This document shows, piece after piece, positions 1 to 8,962 of a stretch of 64,000 nt of DNA (the first letter of the stretch is position 1; each line of letters starts with the position of its first letter). The notes beneath the pieces are model-generated. The model ran no database searches. It had not been told where the DNA came from and saw only the letters and a list, made by a program, of their open reading frames with translations. This DNA comes from Chloroflexus sp. Y-396-1 (GTDB lineage Bacteria > Chloroflexota > Chloroflexia > Chloroflexales > Chloroflexaceae): contig NZ_KI911784.1 in assembly GCF_000516515.1 (NCBI RefSeq), forward strand, positions 2,202,881 through 2,266,880, in the 5' to 3' direction. A program made the position numbers and the translations under genes.

Positions 1-1
1 C

Positions 2-460
2 TTCTTGCTAGAATTGCTTTCCGACTGGCAAATCTCGATCCCAGAAATCGGAACTATTCGGGCCGAGGTACCGCCGACCGTGATCATTACCTCGAACCGT
101 ACACGCGAAGTGCACGATGCGTTGAAGCGTCGCTGTCTCTTCTACTGGGTAGATTATCCGACCCTAGATAAAGAGATTCAAATCGTCAAGGCGCGGGTTC
201 CCGGCGCCAGTGAGCGGTTGGCGCGCCAGGTGGTATTGGTCGTCCAGGAGCTGCGGCGCATGGATCTTTACAAACTGCCTGGCGTGGCCGAGACGCTCGA
301 TTGGGTGACGGCGCTGGTTGCGCTTGACCAAACTGAGTTGACACCGCAGGCAGTGGAGGATACACTAGGCGCCATCTTGAAGTATCAAGATGACATTGCC
401 CAGGTGCGGGGTCAACGTCTGAATGAATTGCTCAAACGGGCCAGTGTGGGTGTTTCATGA
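2..460 (+). CDS. MoxR-family AAA+ ATPase, C-terminal part (5' end outside window)
   Basis: The reading frame is open at the left edge, so only about the last 150 residues are visible. They contain the segment PPTVIITSNRTREVHDALKRR (sensor 1 and arginine finger region) and FYWVDYP, both typical of MoxR/CbbQ-type AAA+ ATPases, followed by the C-terminal helical lid. The Walker A and B motifs lie outside the window. Proteins of this family remodel or load metals and cofactors into client enzymes, usually with a VWA-domain partner. No VWA gene follows here. The stop codon overlaps the next start by four bases (ATGA), so the three genes at this end are probably translationally coupled. Confidence 0.85.
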   Translation, partial: FLLELLSDWQISIPEIGTIRAEVPPTVIITSNRTREVHDALKRRCLFYWVDYPTLDKEIQIVKARVPGASERLARQVVLVVQELRRMDLYKLPGVAETLDWVTALVALDQTELTPQAVEDTLGAILKYQDDIAQVRGQRLNELLKRASVGVS

Positions 461-840
461 ATAACGAGATTGATGTCGCCGCAACTCTCGCTGCGTTGCG
501 GGCTGAAGTTCGTGCCCGCCGGGCGGCATTGCCAGTTGCCGAACCAACTCCGGCTGAGCGTGAATTGCAGCGGGTGGTTGAAGAGCTAGAATATACGCGG
601 GTGGTTAGTGCACATTGGCCACTTGAAGGTCGCAATGTGTTCGAGCAGGTCGTGGCCTTTGTGAACAAGGTCGTGCGGCGCTATTTACGCTGGTATATTA
701 ACCCGATTGTTGAGCAACAGAACGCCTTTAACGACACTGCCGCACGCGCCATTCGCTTGCTGGTAGCCGAGAATGCGGCTCTGCGCGCCGAGTTGGCTGC
801 TTTGCGTGCACAGATACAGCAATCTTCCTCTTCATCATGA
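457..840 (+). CDS. Small coiled-coil protein of unknown function
   Basis: A 127-residue protein I cannot assign to a named family. It has an Ala/Arg/Glu-rich helical N-terminus, a central segment with WYINPIVEQQNAFN, and a C-terminal heptad-like helix (AENAALRAELAALRAQ) ending in a serine run. I associate a similar segment with the N-termini of some bacterial sugar-biosynthesis methyltransferases and glycosyltransferases, which fits the glycosyltransferase that follows; this is recollection, not a search. It overlaps both neighbours by ATGA, which supports it as a real gene in one transcript. No signal peptide is visible. Confidence 0.7.
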   Translation: MNNEIDVAATLAALRAEVRARRAALPVAEPTPAERELQRVVEELEYTRVVSAHWPLEGRNVFEQVVAFVNKVVRRYLRWYINPIVEQQNAFNDTAARAIRLLVAENAALRAELAALRAQIQQSSSSS

Positions 841-1874
841 GCCGTATTCTTATTTGTGCAACGCAGGTGCCCTTTGTACGGGGTGGCGCCGAATATCTGG
901 TTGAAAGTCTGCGCGATGAATTGCGGCAGCGTGGGCATACGGTAGATGTTGTTGCGCTCCCTTTTCAGTGGCATCCGGTTGAACGTATCATCGATAGTGC
1001 ACTTGCCTGGCGTTTACTCGATGTCAGTCATGTCAATGGCGAAGCGGTGGATCTGGTAATCGCCACGAAGTTCCCTTCGTACCTGATCCGCCACCCGCGT
1101 AAGGTGCTCTGGCTAGTACATCAGCATCGGCAGGCTTACGATTGGTACGGTACGCCGTTGAGCGATTTTGATGGTTCGCCCTCCCATCGCGCTATCCGCG
1201 AACAAATTTTTCGGATTGATGAACGCGCTTTGGGTGAATGTCGGGTACGCTACACGATTTCGCGCAATGTGAGTCGACGGCTCGAACGGTTTAACGGCCT
1301 GAGCAGTACACCTCTCTACCCACCAAGTCGCTATGCCGGACGTCTGTGGGCAGGGCCGTATGGTGATTATGTTCTTTCACCGGCCCGACTTGATCGAGCT
1401 AAGCGAATTGATTTGTTATTGGCAGCATTGGCTCAGACTTCTACGCCAGTACGAGCAATCATTGTTGGTACTGGTCCTGATCGTGATCGTCTGCAACGTC
1501 TTGCTGCCGACTATGGATTGAGTGAACGGGTCTGCTTCCGTGGTTTCGTATCTGATGATGAGTTGATCGACCTTTACGCTCGTGCCCGTGCCGTTTACTA
1601 CGCACCGGTTGATGAAGATTACGGCTTTGCAACAGTTGAGGCCTTTGGCGCCGGTCGTCCGGTTATTACGACAGACGATGCAGGTGGAGTGTTAGAATTT
1701 GTGCGCCACCTCGAAAATGGTCTCATTTCTCCTCCCGATCCTGGGGCAATTGCTGCTCATCTCGACCTGCTAGCCAGCGATCCGGACACTGCGGCGCGGC
1801 TTGGTACTGCCGGAAAGCCTCTAGTCGGTGACATTACGTGGGATCGGGTGGTCAGGGCCTTGCTGGCGGAATAA
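837..1874 (+). CDS. Glycosyltransferase family 4 protein
   Basis: A 345-residue GT-B fold glycosyltransferase, probably using a nucleotide sugar to extend a cell-surface or exopolysaccharide glycan at the cytoplasmic face. The N-terminal domain begins with ILICATQVPFVRGGAEYLVE, the acceptor-side Rossmann motif with the GGAE loop. The C-terminal half has SPARLDRAKRIDLLLAAL and IVGTGPDRDRL. The E-x7-E signature lies at about residues 261-276 (PVDEDYGFATVEAFGAGRP), with GRPVITTDDAGG after it. The start overlaps the previous gene by ATGA. The acceptor cannot be read from the sequence. Confidence 0.88.
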   Translation: MSRILICATQVPFVRGGAEYLVESLRDELRQRGHTVDVVALPFQWHPVERIIDSALAWRLLDVSHVNGEAVDLVIATKFPSYLIRHPRKVLWLVHQHRQAYDWYGTPLSDFDGSPSHRAIREQIFRIDERALGECRVRYTISRNVSRRLERFNGLSSTPLYPPSRYAGRLWAGPYGDYVLSPARLDRAKRIDLLLAALAQTSTPVRAIIVGTGPDRDRLQRLAADYGLSERVCFRGFVSDDELIDLYARARAVYYAPVDEDYGFATVEAFGAGRPVITTDDAGGVLEFVRHLENGLISPPDPGAIAAHLDLLASDPDTAARLGTAGKPLVGDITWDRVVRALLAE

Positions 1875-2035
1875 CGGCCAGTTGTTTCTGAACATCGCTG
1901 TGTCCTGCGGTAAGCGACCATCCTCTCTCACGAACCGCTTTCGCATCTGTAGCGGTTTGGCAACCGTTCGCCACCTCTTGTTTTCACACCTTCCTCCGTC
2001 CGCTGTGTTGCATCCCTCTGAAGGCATGACCAACG

Positions 2036-2044
2036 TGCTATACT
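2036..2044 (+). promoter_or_regulatory. Extended -10 promoter of the lytic transglycosylase gene
   Basis: TGCTATACT gives an extended -10 (TGn then TATACT at 2039-2044). No good -35 is seen at normal spacing, which is usual for extended -10 promoters. It lies 25 bases upstream of the ATG, with an AAGGAAAGG ribosome binding site in between. Confidence 0.5.
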
Positions 2045-2068
2045 GCCTTCAGACAGAAGGAAAGGGGT

Positions 2069-4405
2069 ATGGTACAGATACGACTCTATCGTTGTTTTAC
2101 CACATTTCTCGCGATCTGCTTATGCTGTTATACGCTCGTGGCTTGCGTTGCACCAACAGCCCAACCATCACCGACGGCCACGCCTGTTGACCTACCGGCA
2201 ACACCGATTCCAACACCGGTAACTGCCGCTACCTTGCTGCAAGATGCGTTGGCTGCGGTTGAAATTGGTGATGACGAGACGGCTGCCAACCTGTTAAGTC
2301 AGGTGGTACAACTTTTTCCGGGTTCACCTGAAACGAATACTGCTCGTTTGCTCCTAGCCCGTTCATTTGCTGATCGAGGTCGCTGGACATCGACCGTGGA
2401 AGTGTTACGACCGTTGTTACAAAACCCAGCCACGCCAGCGTATGCACCAGCCCTGTTTCTGACGGCGCGTGCCCATGAGGCTGCCGGGATGCATGAGGCG
2501 GCAGTTGCGACCTATGCTCAATACGAAGCGTTGAACACACCGCTAGCGCCGTATGCAGCGATGCGTGCAGCCGCGCAGTTGCAAGTGTTGAATCGTCTTG
2601 CTGAAGCTGAAACGAGTTATGTACGAGCAGCTAACAGTGAGTTGGCTGCTGGGCAGCGAGCTGCTGCTTACGAGCAGGCAATGGCGCTAGCTGTAGCGCA
2701 GGGTCGATCAGAGACGGCCCTAACGTATGCGCAGGCCATCCTCGCCTTCGCCAGCCAGTCTGATTACCGGGCACGTATTCTCGTGCGGGCTGCCGATCTG
2801 TATGCTGCCGCCGGTGATGTGACCAGAGCCAATGCGCTCCGCCGTGAGGCACTGGCTGCTTTTGCCGGTCCGGTAACGGTGGCGGCAGTCGATGCACTTC
2901 GGGCAACCGGTGATACGTTGCTTGATCCCTTCGCTGCTGCGCAGGCGTACCGTTCCGTAGAGCGATGGAATGATGTGATTGCTATGCTCGATCTGGCTAT
3001 CGCAAACGCGCAAAATCCGGCTGAAGCGCTTCGTCAGCGTGGGCTAGCTCGGCGGGCGATGGGTGATTTCAGTGGCGCCTTGAGCGATCTGGCAAGAGCC
3101 CGTGATCAGGCGCCGGATAGCGATACCGGTCGACAGGCAGCGCTAGACTGGATTCAGACGTATGGTCAAAGCGGTGCAGTGGCAGAAGCAGCCGCTCTCT
3201 ACCAGCAATATGCTGCTGAGCAACCAGATGATCCACGGGCACCGGTTGCGCTCGACCGGGCTGCTCAGTTGTACGACCGGCTAGGAGAAAGCACAGCCGC
3301 TACGACAATTCGTCTCACATTAGGTCAGCAGTATCCAACGACTAGCCTTGGCATTGCAGCGTTACATCGGGTCGCTTTGCAGCGCTTCGACAACGGCGAT
3401 CTTGCTGGTGCTGGTGATCTGTGGCGTATGCTGGCTGAACGAGGACAGGGGATCGGTCAGGCGTTAGGTGCTTTCTGGGCCGGTCGGGTAGCCCAACAAC
3501 TGGGAGAAGAAGGGGCAACTGCTCTCTTTCAACAGGTTTTGCAGGCAGCTCCGGAGAGCTACTACGCAGCGCGTGCGGCGGAGGAGCTGAACGAAGTACC
3601 GGTGGGCACGATACCCATCGATGCACCGATCAGCGATGATGACTGGAGTGCTGCTATTGCCTGGATACAGCGCTGGTCAGACGATGAAGCCGACCCGACG
3701 CTGGCCGGTGTGGCCGAACGAGCACAGTTATTGCGTGAGGTGGGATTGTACAGCGAAGCACAGGGCGAATGGCTCGATGGTCTGCGGCGGGCAGGCGAAA
3801 CACCTATTAGTCTGTTGGAGCTGGCACGCTATGCTTATCAGGCTGGGGTTACCTATCCTGCGTTACTGGCCGCCGAACGAATTGCCAAACTGGCGCCTAC
3901 GGATGCCGCTCCCTTACCACTCGCCCTGCAACGACTCCGTTTTCCAACCCCGTATGCTGTCATCGTACAACGAGAGGCCAGCCGTTTCGGTGTCGATCCA
4001 CTGCTCCTGTACGCGCTCATCCGGCAGGAGAGTCTGTTTAACCCACGGGCAACATCGTGGGTAGGTGCACGTGGGTTGACGCAGGTCATGCCTGATACCG
4101 GTCGCGGCATTGCTCAGAATCTCGGTATCAATGAGTTTAACCTCGATGATCTCTACCGCCCATACCTCAGTATTCGCTTTGGCGCCTTCTACCTTGGGCG
4201 GCGAATCGGTGACATGCGCGGGAGCCTACACGGCGCGCTGGCTGCATACAATGGCGGTTTGGGGAATGCACAGCGCTGGGCTGGTGGCAATCTGGTTTCC
4301 GACCCGGATCGGTTTGTGGAAACAATTGATTTTAGCGAGACACGCCATTATGTATGGGCGGTCTATGCGTTCTACGGTGTGTATCGGGGATTATACGCTT
4401 CATGA
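2069..4405 (+). CDS. Lipoprotein lytic murein transglycosylase with TPR-like repeats
   Basis: A 778-residue exported enzyme predicted to cleave the MurNAc-GlcNAc bond of peptidoglycan non-hydrolytically. The N-terminus is a type II signal peptide with lipobox LVAC, so it should be anchored to the outer face of the membrane. A Pro/Thr linker follows, then about 500 residues of Ala-rich helical TPR-like repeats. The SLT domain occupies about 620-775: ALIRQESLFNPRA with the catalytic Glu near residue 653, GLTQVMPDTG, and AAYNGGLGNAQRW. This architecture matches Slt70-type soluble lytic transglycosylases. It has its own promoter and is directly followed by a repeat element. Confidence 0.92.
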   Translation: MVQIRLYRCFTTFLAICLCCYTLVACVAPTAQPSPTATPVDLPATPIPTPVTAATLLQDALAAVEIGDDETAANLLSQVVQLFPGSPETNTARLLLARSFADRGRWTSTVEVLRPLLQNPATPAYAPALFLTARAHEAAGMHEAAVATYAQYEALNTPLAPYAAMRAAAQLQVLNRLAEAETSYVRAANSELAAGQRAAAYEQAMALAVAQGRSETALTYAQAILAFASQSDYRARILVRAADLYAAAGDVTRANALRREALAAFAGPVTVAAVDALRATGDTLLDPFAAAQAYRSVERWNDVIAMLDLAIANAQNPAEALRQRGLARRAMGDFSGALSDLARARDQAPDSDTGRQAALDWIQTYGQSGAVAEAAALYQQYAAEQPDDPRAPVALDRAAQLYDRLGESTAATTIRLTLGQQYPTTSLGIAALHRVALQRFDNGDLAGAGDLWRMLAERGQGIGQALGAFWAGRVAQQLGEEGATALFQQVLQAAPESYYAARAAEELNEVPVGTIPIDAPISDDDWSAAIAWIQRWSDDEADPTLAGVAERAQLLREVGLYSEAQGEWLDGLRRAGETPISLLELARYAYQAGVTYPALLAAERIAKLAPTDAAPLPLALQRLRFPTPYAVIVQREASRFGVDPLLLYALIRQESLFNPRATSWVGARGLTQVMPDTGRGIAQNLGINEFNLDDLYRPYLSIRFGAFYLGRRIGDMRGSLHGALAAYNGGLGNAQRWAGGNLVSDPDRFVETIDFSETRHYVWAVYAFYGVYRGLYAS

Positions 4406-4407
4406 TC

Positions 4408-4630
4408 TCAGAGCATGGTCAAACACCCGGGCCTGTGATGAGGCTCAACCATGGCCTCTCCAGAATGGTGCGGGGAATGGTGGCGGGCAACTGGCTCCTC
4501 ACTTTCCCCCATGGAGCGAGGCAAGGGACAGAGCGTGGTGTGCGAAAGCATGGTGGGACCCCTCATGCAATGGTCGCACGGGTATGGTACGTGCCCAATG
4601 AGACATCTGGGTTTGTTGATCAGGCTCTCA
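4408..4630. mobile_element. MITE-like terminal-inverted-repeat element, copy 1
   Basis: One end reads GAGCATGGTCAAACACCCGG (4411-4430) and the other, in reverse complement, GAGAGCCTGATCAACAAACC. These ends are imperfect inverted repeats of each other. The same ends bound a longer copy at 48252-48647, where AACCATGGCxTCTCCAxAATGG-like and GTACGTxCCCAATxAGA-like subterminal stretches are also conserved. No transposase is encoded, so this is a non-autonomous element. It begins three bases after the transglycosylase stop codon. Short ORFs inside it are not credible genes. Confidence 0.6.
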
Positions 4631-4697
4631 GGACGGGTTTGCGATAGTGCATTGTTCTTCGTGTGCCATTGTGACGGAATGGAGCTAACTCACGGTT

Positions 4698-4706
4698 TGG
4701 TATAAT
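4698..4706 (+). promoter_or_regulatory. Extended -10 promoter of the UvrD-type helicase gene
   Basis: TGGTATAAT at 4698-4706 has a perfect TATAAT preceded by TGn. Transcription would begin near 4713. That leaves the GTG at 4716 almost at the transcript end and favours the ATG at 4752. Confidence 0.6.
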
Positions 4707-4751
4707 TCCAGCCCGGTGGGAGGGATGGCCTGCCCGTATCGAGGATCAGCG

Positions 4752-6692
4752 ATGGAATTATTGAACCACCTTAATCCGGCGCAGCGATTAGCCGTGACTG
4801 CGCCTATCGGGCCGGTATTGGTCAAAGCGGGCGCCGGTAGTGGCAAGACACGGGTGCTCACATTGCGAATTGCGTATTTGATCACGCATTATGGTGTGGC
4901 GCCGCAACAGATTTTGGCAGTTACATTCACCAACAAAGCGGCGCGAGAAATGCGCGAACGGTTACGCCATTTACTCGGCGCGCGGATTCGTGGTTTGACG
5001 AGTGGCACGTTTCACGCCGTCTGCACTCGTATTCTGCGTGAGTCGATTGAAGGTCGTTTGAAAGGATACACTGCCTCATTTTCAATTTATTCCGGCGACG
5101 AGCAGTTGCAACTGGCGGCAGAAGCACTGGCCGCAGTTACCGAGACCCCACCGCGTTCGATTGAAGCTGATGAAGTGCTACGCCTGATTTCACGGGCCAA
5201 AAGCCGTATGCTCACCCCTCGGCTGATGGCACGATTTGCAGTCGATCCGCTGGATCGCTTTATTGCCGCATGTTACCGGCGTTATCAGCGCGCACTTGAA
5301 CAGGCGAATGCACTCGATTTTGATGACCTGATCCTGAATACCTACCGTTTGTTAAGTGATGATCCCGATTTACTGGCAACGTATCAGCAACGCTGGCGCC
5401 ATGTTTTGGTTGATGAATATCAGGATACCGATCCGAGTCAGCACGCTCTGATTGAGTTGCTTACTAGGCCAACGGCTCAACACCCTCGTTCACTCTTCGT
5501 GGTGGGTGATGCAATGCAAAGCATCTACGGGTTCCGCAACGCAGATCACAGCATCATCAGCCGGTTTGCAACCGATTTTCCTGATGCCCAGGTCATCGAG
5601 CTAACGACCAATTACCGTTCGCGACAGCCAATTCTCGATGCGGCCTATGCGATCATCCGGCACAGTCGGAGTGTTGCGCCGATGGAGTTGCGGGCTGCTG
5701 CACAGATTAGTAGTGAACGCTGTGTCTTGATCAGTGAGGCGAAGGATAGCCGTGATGAGGCTGAACAAGTAGCGCGCATGATCGCCGATCTTCAGCGACA
5801 GGGACGACAATTGCGTGAGATTGCCGTCCTCTATCGGACTCGACATATGAGTCGACCGTTCGAGCAGGCATTTCGTCACGCACGTATTCCCTATCTGGTA
5901 CGCGGCGGTGTAAGTTTCTTTGATCGGGCAGTGGTACGCGATGCACTGGCTTATCTGCGCTGCATCGCGAATCCCGCCGATCATCTAAGCCTGACACGGA
6001 TTGCCAATGTGCCGGCCCGTGGTTTGGGCGGACAGGCGTTGGCAACCATCGCCGCTTATGCTGCGTCTCAGTCTCTATCTCTCAGTGCGGCACTTGGTCA
6101 TGCAAGTGTCATTCCCGGTCTGAGTCCACGTGCAGTTGAAGGGGCACGTCGGCTCTTTGCATTGTTACAGCGCTGGTGGCGGTTAGCCGAAAGCACGATG
6201 CCGCCCGATCACCTGTTAGCCGACGTGTTAGAACAGAGTGGCTACATGGCTGCCTTGGCTGAACGTTTCGATGCAGAGGAATTGGCCGAAGCCCGTGCGC
6301 ATTTGCAAGAGTTGATCCGGGCGGCTGAAGAGCACACCGAACTACGTTCGTTTTTGCAAGAAGTAGCTCTTCTGACCAATGCTGATGATGAAGACGATGA
6401 ACGCGACCGCGTTCAGCTCTTAACGATTCACGCTGCAAAAGGTCTGGAATGGCCCTTTGTGTTCGTGGTCGGTCTCGAAGAGGGTACGCTGCCGCACGAG
6501 CGAAGTATAGGCGATCCTGCGGCATTGGAAGAGGAGCGACGATTGTGCTACGTTGCGCTCACCCGTGCTGGCGAGCGGCTCTATCTCTCGTGGACGGCGA
6601 GCCGTAACCGGGGGCAGCGGCTGAAACCATCACGATTCCTTGATGAAATCATTGCGTTTGGCCGAGAACGAAGTCGACGTGAGCAGGGCTGA
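4752..6692 (+). CDS. UvrD/PcrA-type superfamily IA DNA helicase
   Basis: A 646-residue 3'-5' DNA helicase of the UvrD/Rep/PcrA family, expected to act in repair or in clearing replication forks. The Q motif (LNPAQRLAV) and Walker A (AGAGSGKT, residues 26-33) open the protein. VTFTNKAAREM is motif Ia, VLVDEYQDTDPSQ is motif II, VGDAMQSIYGFRNAD is motif III, LTTNYRS is motif IV, LLTIHAAKGLEW is motif V and YVALTRAGERLYLS is motif VI. In-frame GTG 4716 and ATG 4725 lie upstream, but the ATG at 4752 has GAGGA at 4741-4745 and suits the promoter. It is somewhat shorter than PcrA (about 720 residues) and lacks the long PcrA C-terminal tail. Confidence 0.92.
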   Translation: MELLNHLNPAQRLAVTAPIGPVLVKAGAGSGKTRVLTLRIAYLITHYGVAPQQILAVTFTNKAAREMRERLRHLLGARIRGLTSGTFHAVCTRILRESIEGRLKGYTASFSIYSGDEQLQLAAEALAAVTETPPRSIEADEVLRLISRAKSRMLTPRLMARFAVDPLDRFIAACYRRYQRALEQANALDFDDLILNTYRLLSDDPDLLATYQQRWRHVLVDEYQDTDPSQHALIELLTRPTAQHPRSLFVVGDAMQSIYGFRNADHSIISRFATDFPDAQVIELTTNYRSRQPILDAAYAIIRHSRSVAPMELRAAAQISSERCVLISEAKDSRDEAEQVARMIADLQRQGRQLREIAVLYRTRHMSRPFEQAFRHARIPYLVRGGVSFFDRAVVRDALAYLRCIANPADHLSLTRIANVPARGLGGQALATIAAYAASQSLSLSAALGHASVIPGLSPRAVEGARRLFALLQRWWRLAESTMPPDHLLADVLEQSGYMAALAERFDAEELAEARAHLQELIRAAEEHTELRSFLQEVALLTNADDEDDERDRVQLLTIHAAKGLEWPFVFVVGLEEGTLPHERSIGDPAALEEERRLCYVALTRAGERLYLSWTASRNRGQRLKPSRFLDEIIAFGRERSRREQG

Positions 6693-7069
6693 TGTCAACC
6701 ACCTAGGTGCGCGGGTCTCTGGCCCGCGTAATGTGGTGTGTGGCTGAAACCCATCAGTTGGTGCATCCAGTACACCTCATCCCCAAGCCCCCGCAGGCGG
6801 GGGCGGAGGATCGATCCCATCTCTCCTGATGCGGTGACGCGCATGATCGGCGAGTCAACAGAAGGTCGGTTAGCGTACCTTGGAGGGGAAGCTGTAGGCC
6901 TTTACACGCGGCGGACGGCTTGGGAAGCTATCTGTCCCTCTCGCTCCTCACACCACTCATTTCTCACTTCCATCCCCTACCGGATAGGGTGAAAATGTTG
7001 AAAAGTCCTAAGATTCAGACGTTCGACGCAGTAACAATGACAGCATACGATCAGGTAAGGATCGGGCTG
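6693..7069. other. Intergenic region carrying several dispersed repeats
   Basis: No gene is supported here. 6706-6733 carries one copy of the GTGCGCGGGTCTCTGGCCCGC palindrome that forms the array at 59462-60315. 6746-6850 shares GTTGGTGCATCCAGTACACC-like and GCGGTGACGCGCATGATCG stretches with 60506-60562. 6971-7004, on the minus strand, matches 16422-16452. A CCCCCGCAGGCGGGGG hairpin lies at about 6787-6802. The region separates convergent genes. Confidence 0.6.
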
Positions 7070-8962
7070 TCACAACAAGATGAAAATGATCACTATGACC
7101 AATATCAAAAGAAGACCTGCCAACCCGACTAGCGCAATCCGTTCGAGATTCCAGAGGGGTACCGTGCTTTCAAGCGTATCATCTGGCCCGATCAGATACA
7201 GCTCGCACTCTTGATCGTCGAGAATGCCATTAATTTGGGTCATGGTCACGCCTTTTATCCGCAACATAGCCCGTAACGGTCGGGTATCTTTACCGGCTTT
7301 GGTAATAGCCTGATCGATCAAGGCACTCAATGACCTCACACTACGCCACTGACTGTCGTAGAGATCAATCTCTGCTTCATAGACCTGCTGCGCACGCTGA
7401 CGGAGGAGCGCACGGACGTTGCTGGGTAACCCTTCGCTGTCATCATCATTGCTGTACTCGATCGCACGTCGTGACCAGCGGAACACCTTTTCTTCAGCCA
7501 GATTCCCATTCCCTTGACATTTCTCACAGCGAATCTTCTGATACCCTTTGCAGGTGGGACAGGTTTGTTCAATTGGATCGGCCTCATCACTGCGTCGTTT
7601 GCGTGGTTTAACGATCCCTTTGCCCTGGCACTGTGGACACATCACCTGCCCTGCTCCTTTGCATTCTGGGCAGGTAAAGAAGCGGCGCGAACCCGGCAAT
7701 ACGACTTCACCACCTGCTTCCGAGTTAAAATCTTGCGGAGCCGGTAGCGGAACGTTCCAGAGTTCTAGGACTGGTTCGGCTTGTGGCCGTTCATCGAGAC
7801 GCATTGGTCTCGTTCGGATGGTTGGTTCAGTACGAGTTTCGTAGAGTACCTGCACCTCGTAGAAATAAATGTTAAAGCTGGCAATCGACTCGAACTCGAT
7901 CAGTTGTCCTAACGCAGCACGACGGAAGTAGCCCTTCCGGCTCCAGTTATTAAGCCACTGCCGGACATAGTTACGGCGATGCCACTTATCGGCGCGCTTC
8001 CGTGCTTCGCTGAGAAAATCGTGAAACTGGCTGGCCAGATCGGCCAGTTCCGCACTCAGTGCCAGTTCGAGCGGATTCTCGAACCACTCAGCGCATGTTT
8101 CCCAGCGTGACTCCTCCATATCGGTGGTGGTCTGATCAAGCAGGGTGCGGAGTGCCAGCCGTAATGCGTTCGCAGCAGCACCGGCAGTCGTGAAACGCAC
8201 GTTCGGATGGGGTGATAACATCCGCAACAGAACCCGTTCGGCCATAGCTAGCGCCTCTGGTTTTCCGGCGAGGTCTAGCTCGACAATCAGGCCGGTGGGT
8301 GGGAGTTCACCACTGAGGAGATGATACGCGACAGCGCCGAGACTATAAATATCAAGGGCTGGACTGGCTTTATGCTCGGCCAGCCGCAATTCTGGGGCCG
8401 AATAGGGTGTCACATAATCTGCCTCATCGATCTGGCTCAAATCGGGTGCGTCGGGAGCAGCAGCCAGGCTGAGATTGGTGAGATAGGCATTGCCCTGCGG
8501 TGTCACCAGAATGTTAGCCGGTTGTACGTCACGATGGACGACCTGCTGTTCGTGAAGATAATCAAGGACATCGGCAATCTGGTTAATAATCCGCATTGTC
8601 AATGCCAGGTCAAGCGGACCTTCGTTCAGCAGGTCGCTCAGTGGGCGGGCATCGATATACGGCGTCACCATATAATCGCCATAGCGATCATCGTGACCGG
8701 CATCGATCACCGGTAACAGATGAGGATGGCTCAGGCTGGCGGCAAGGCGCGCTGCTAATTGAAACCGGCTGCTGGAAATCCAGTCGTGACGACGCAACAA
8801 CGAAATAAAGACCGGTCGGTTGAGTGTCTGATGAACTGCTCGATAGATGATCGATAACTCATCCTGTCCAAGCCGTTCAAGCAGCAGGTATTCACGTAGT
8901 TCAGTGTTTTGCCCGTCTTTCAATCGTGGTTCAGGACGGATAAAAGGGCGTGGATTATTCAT
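7070..8962 (-). CDS. Pseudokinase-like protein with DnaJ-type zinc finger and C-terminal membrane anchor
   Basis: A 630-residue protein. Residues about 25-280 follow the Ser/Thr kinase fold of PknB-like enzymes (YLLLERLGQDELSIIYRAVH, VHRDVQPANILV, YTPYSAPE-like APE region, DIYSLGAVAYHLLSGELPP). Key catalytic residues are altered. The glycine loop is degenerate, the VAIK lysine position reads VFISLL, HRDxK reads HRDVQ near 140-145, and the DFG position reads LTNLSL. Residues about 429-482 carry four CxxC units (CPECKGAG, CPQCQGKG, CPTCKGYQ, CEKCQGNG) like the DnaJ zinc-binding domain. The last 20 residues form a membrane helix. It is probably a membrane-tethered scaffold or sensor. ATG 8962 is chosen over GTG 8968 because GAGG lies 5 bases upstream. 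Confidence 0.75.
   Translation of the reverse strand: MNNPRPFIRPEPRLKDGQNTELREYLLLERLGQDELSIIYRAVHQTLNRPVFISLLRRHDWISSSRFQLAARLAASLSHPHLLPVIDAGHDDRYGDYMVTPYIDARPLSDLLNEGPLDLALTMRIINQIADVLDYLHEQQVVHRDVQPANILVTPQGNAYLTNLSLAAAPDAPDLSQIDEADYVTPYSAPELRLAEHKASPALDIYSLGAVAYHLLSGELPPTGLIVELDLAGKPEALAMAERVLLRMLSPHPNVRFTTAGAAANALRLALRTLLDQTTTDMEESRWETCAEWFENPLELALSAELADLASQFHDFLSEARKRADKWHRRNYVRQWLNNWSRKGYFRRAALGQLIEFESIASFNIYFYEVQVLYETRTEPTIRTRPMRLDERPQAEPVLELWNVPLPAPQDFNSEAGGEVVLPGSRRFFTCPECKGAGQVMCPQCQGKGIVKPRKRRSDEADPIEQTCPTCKGYQKIRCEKCQGNGNLAEEKVFRWSRRAIEYSNDDDSEGLPSNVRALLRQRAQQVYEAEIDLYDSQWRSVRSLSALIDQAITKAGKDTRPLRAMLRIKGVTMTQINGILDDQECELYLIGPDDTLESTVPLWNLERIALVGLAGLLLILVIVIIFILL

Noticed and set aside
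4354-4705. Plus-strand ORFs after the transglycosylase gene
   Set aside because: They start inside the upstream gene in another frame and cover the MITE-like element; no coding signal of their own.
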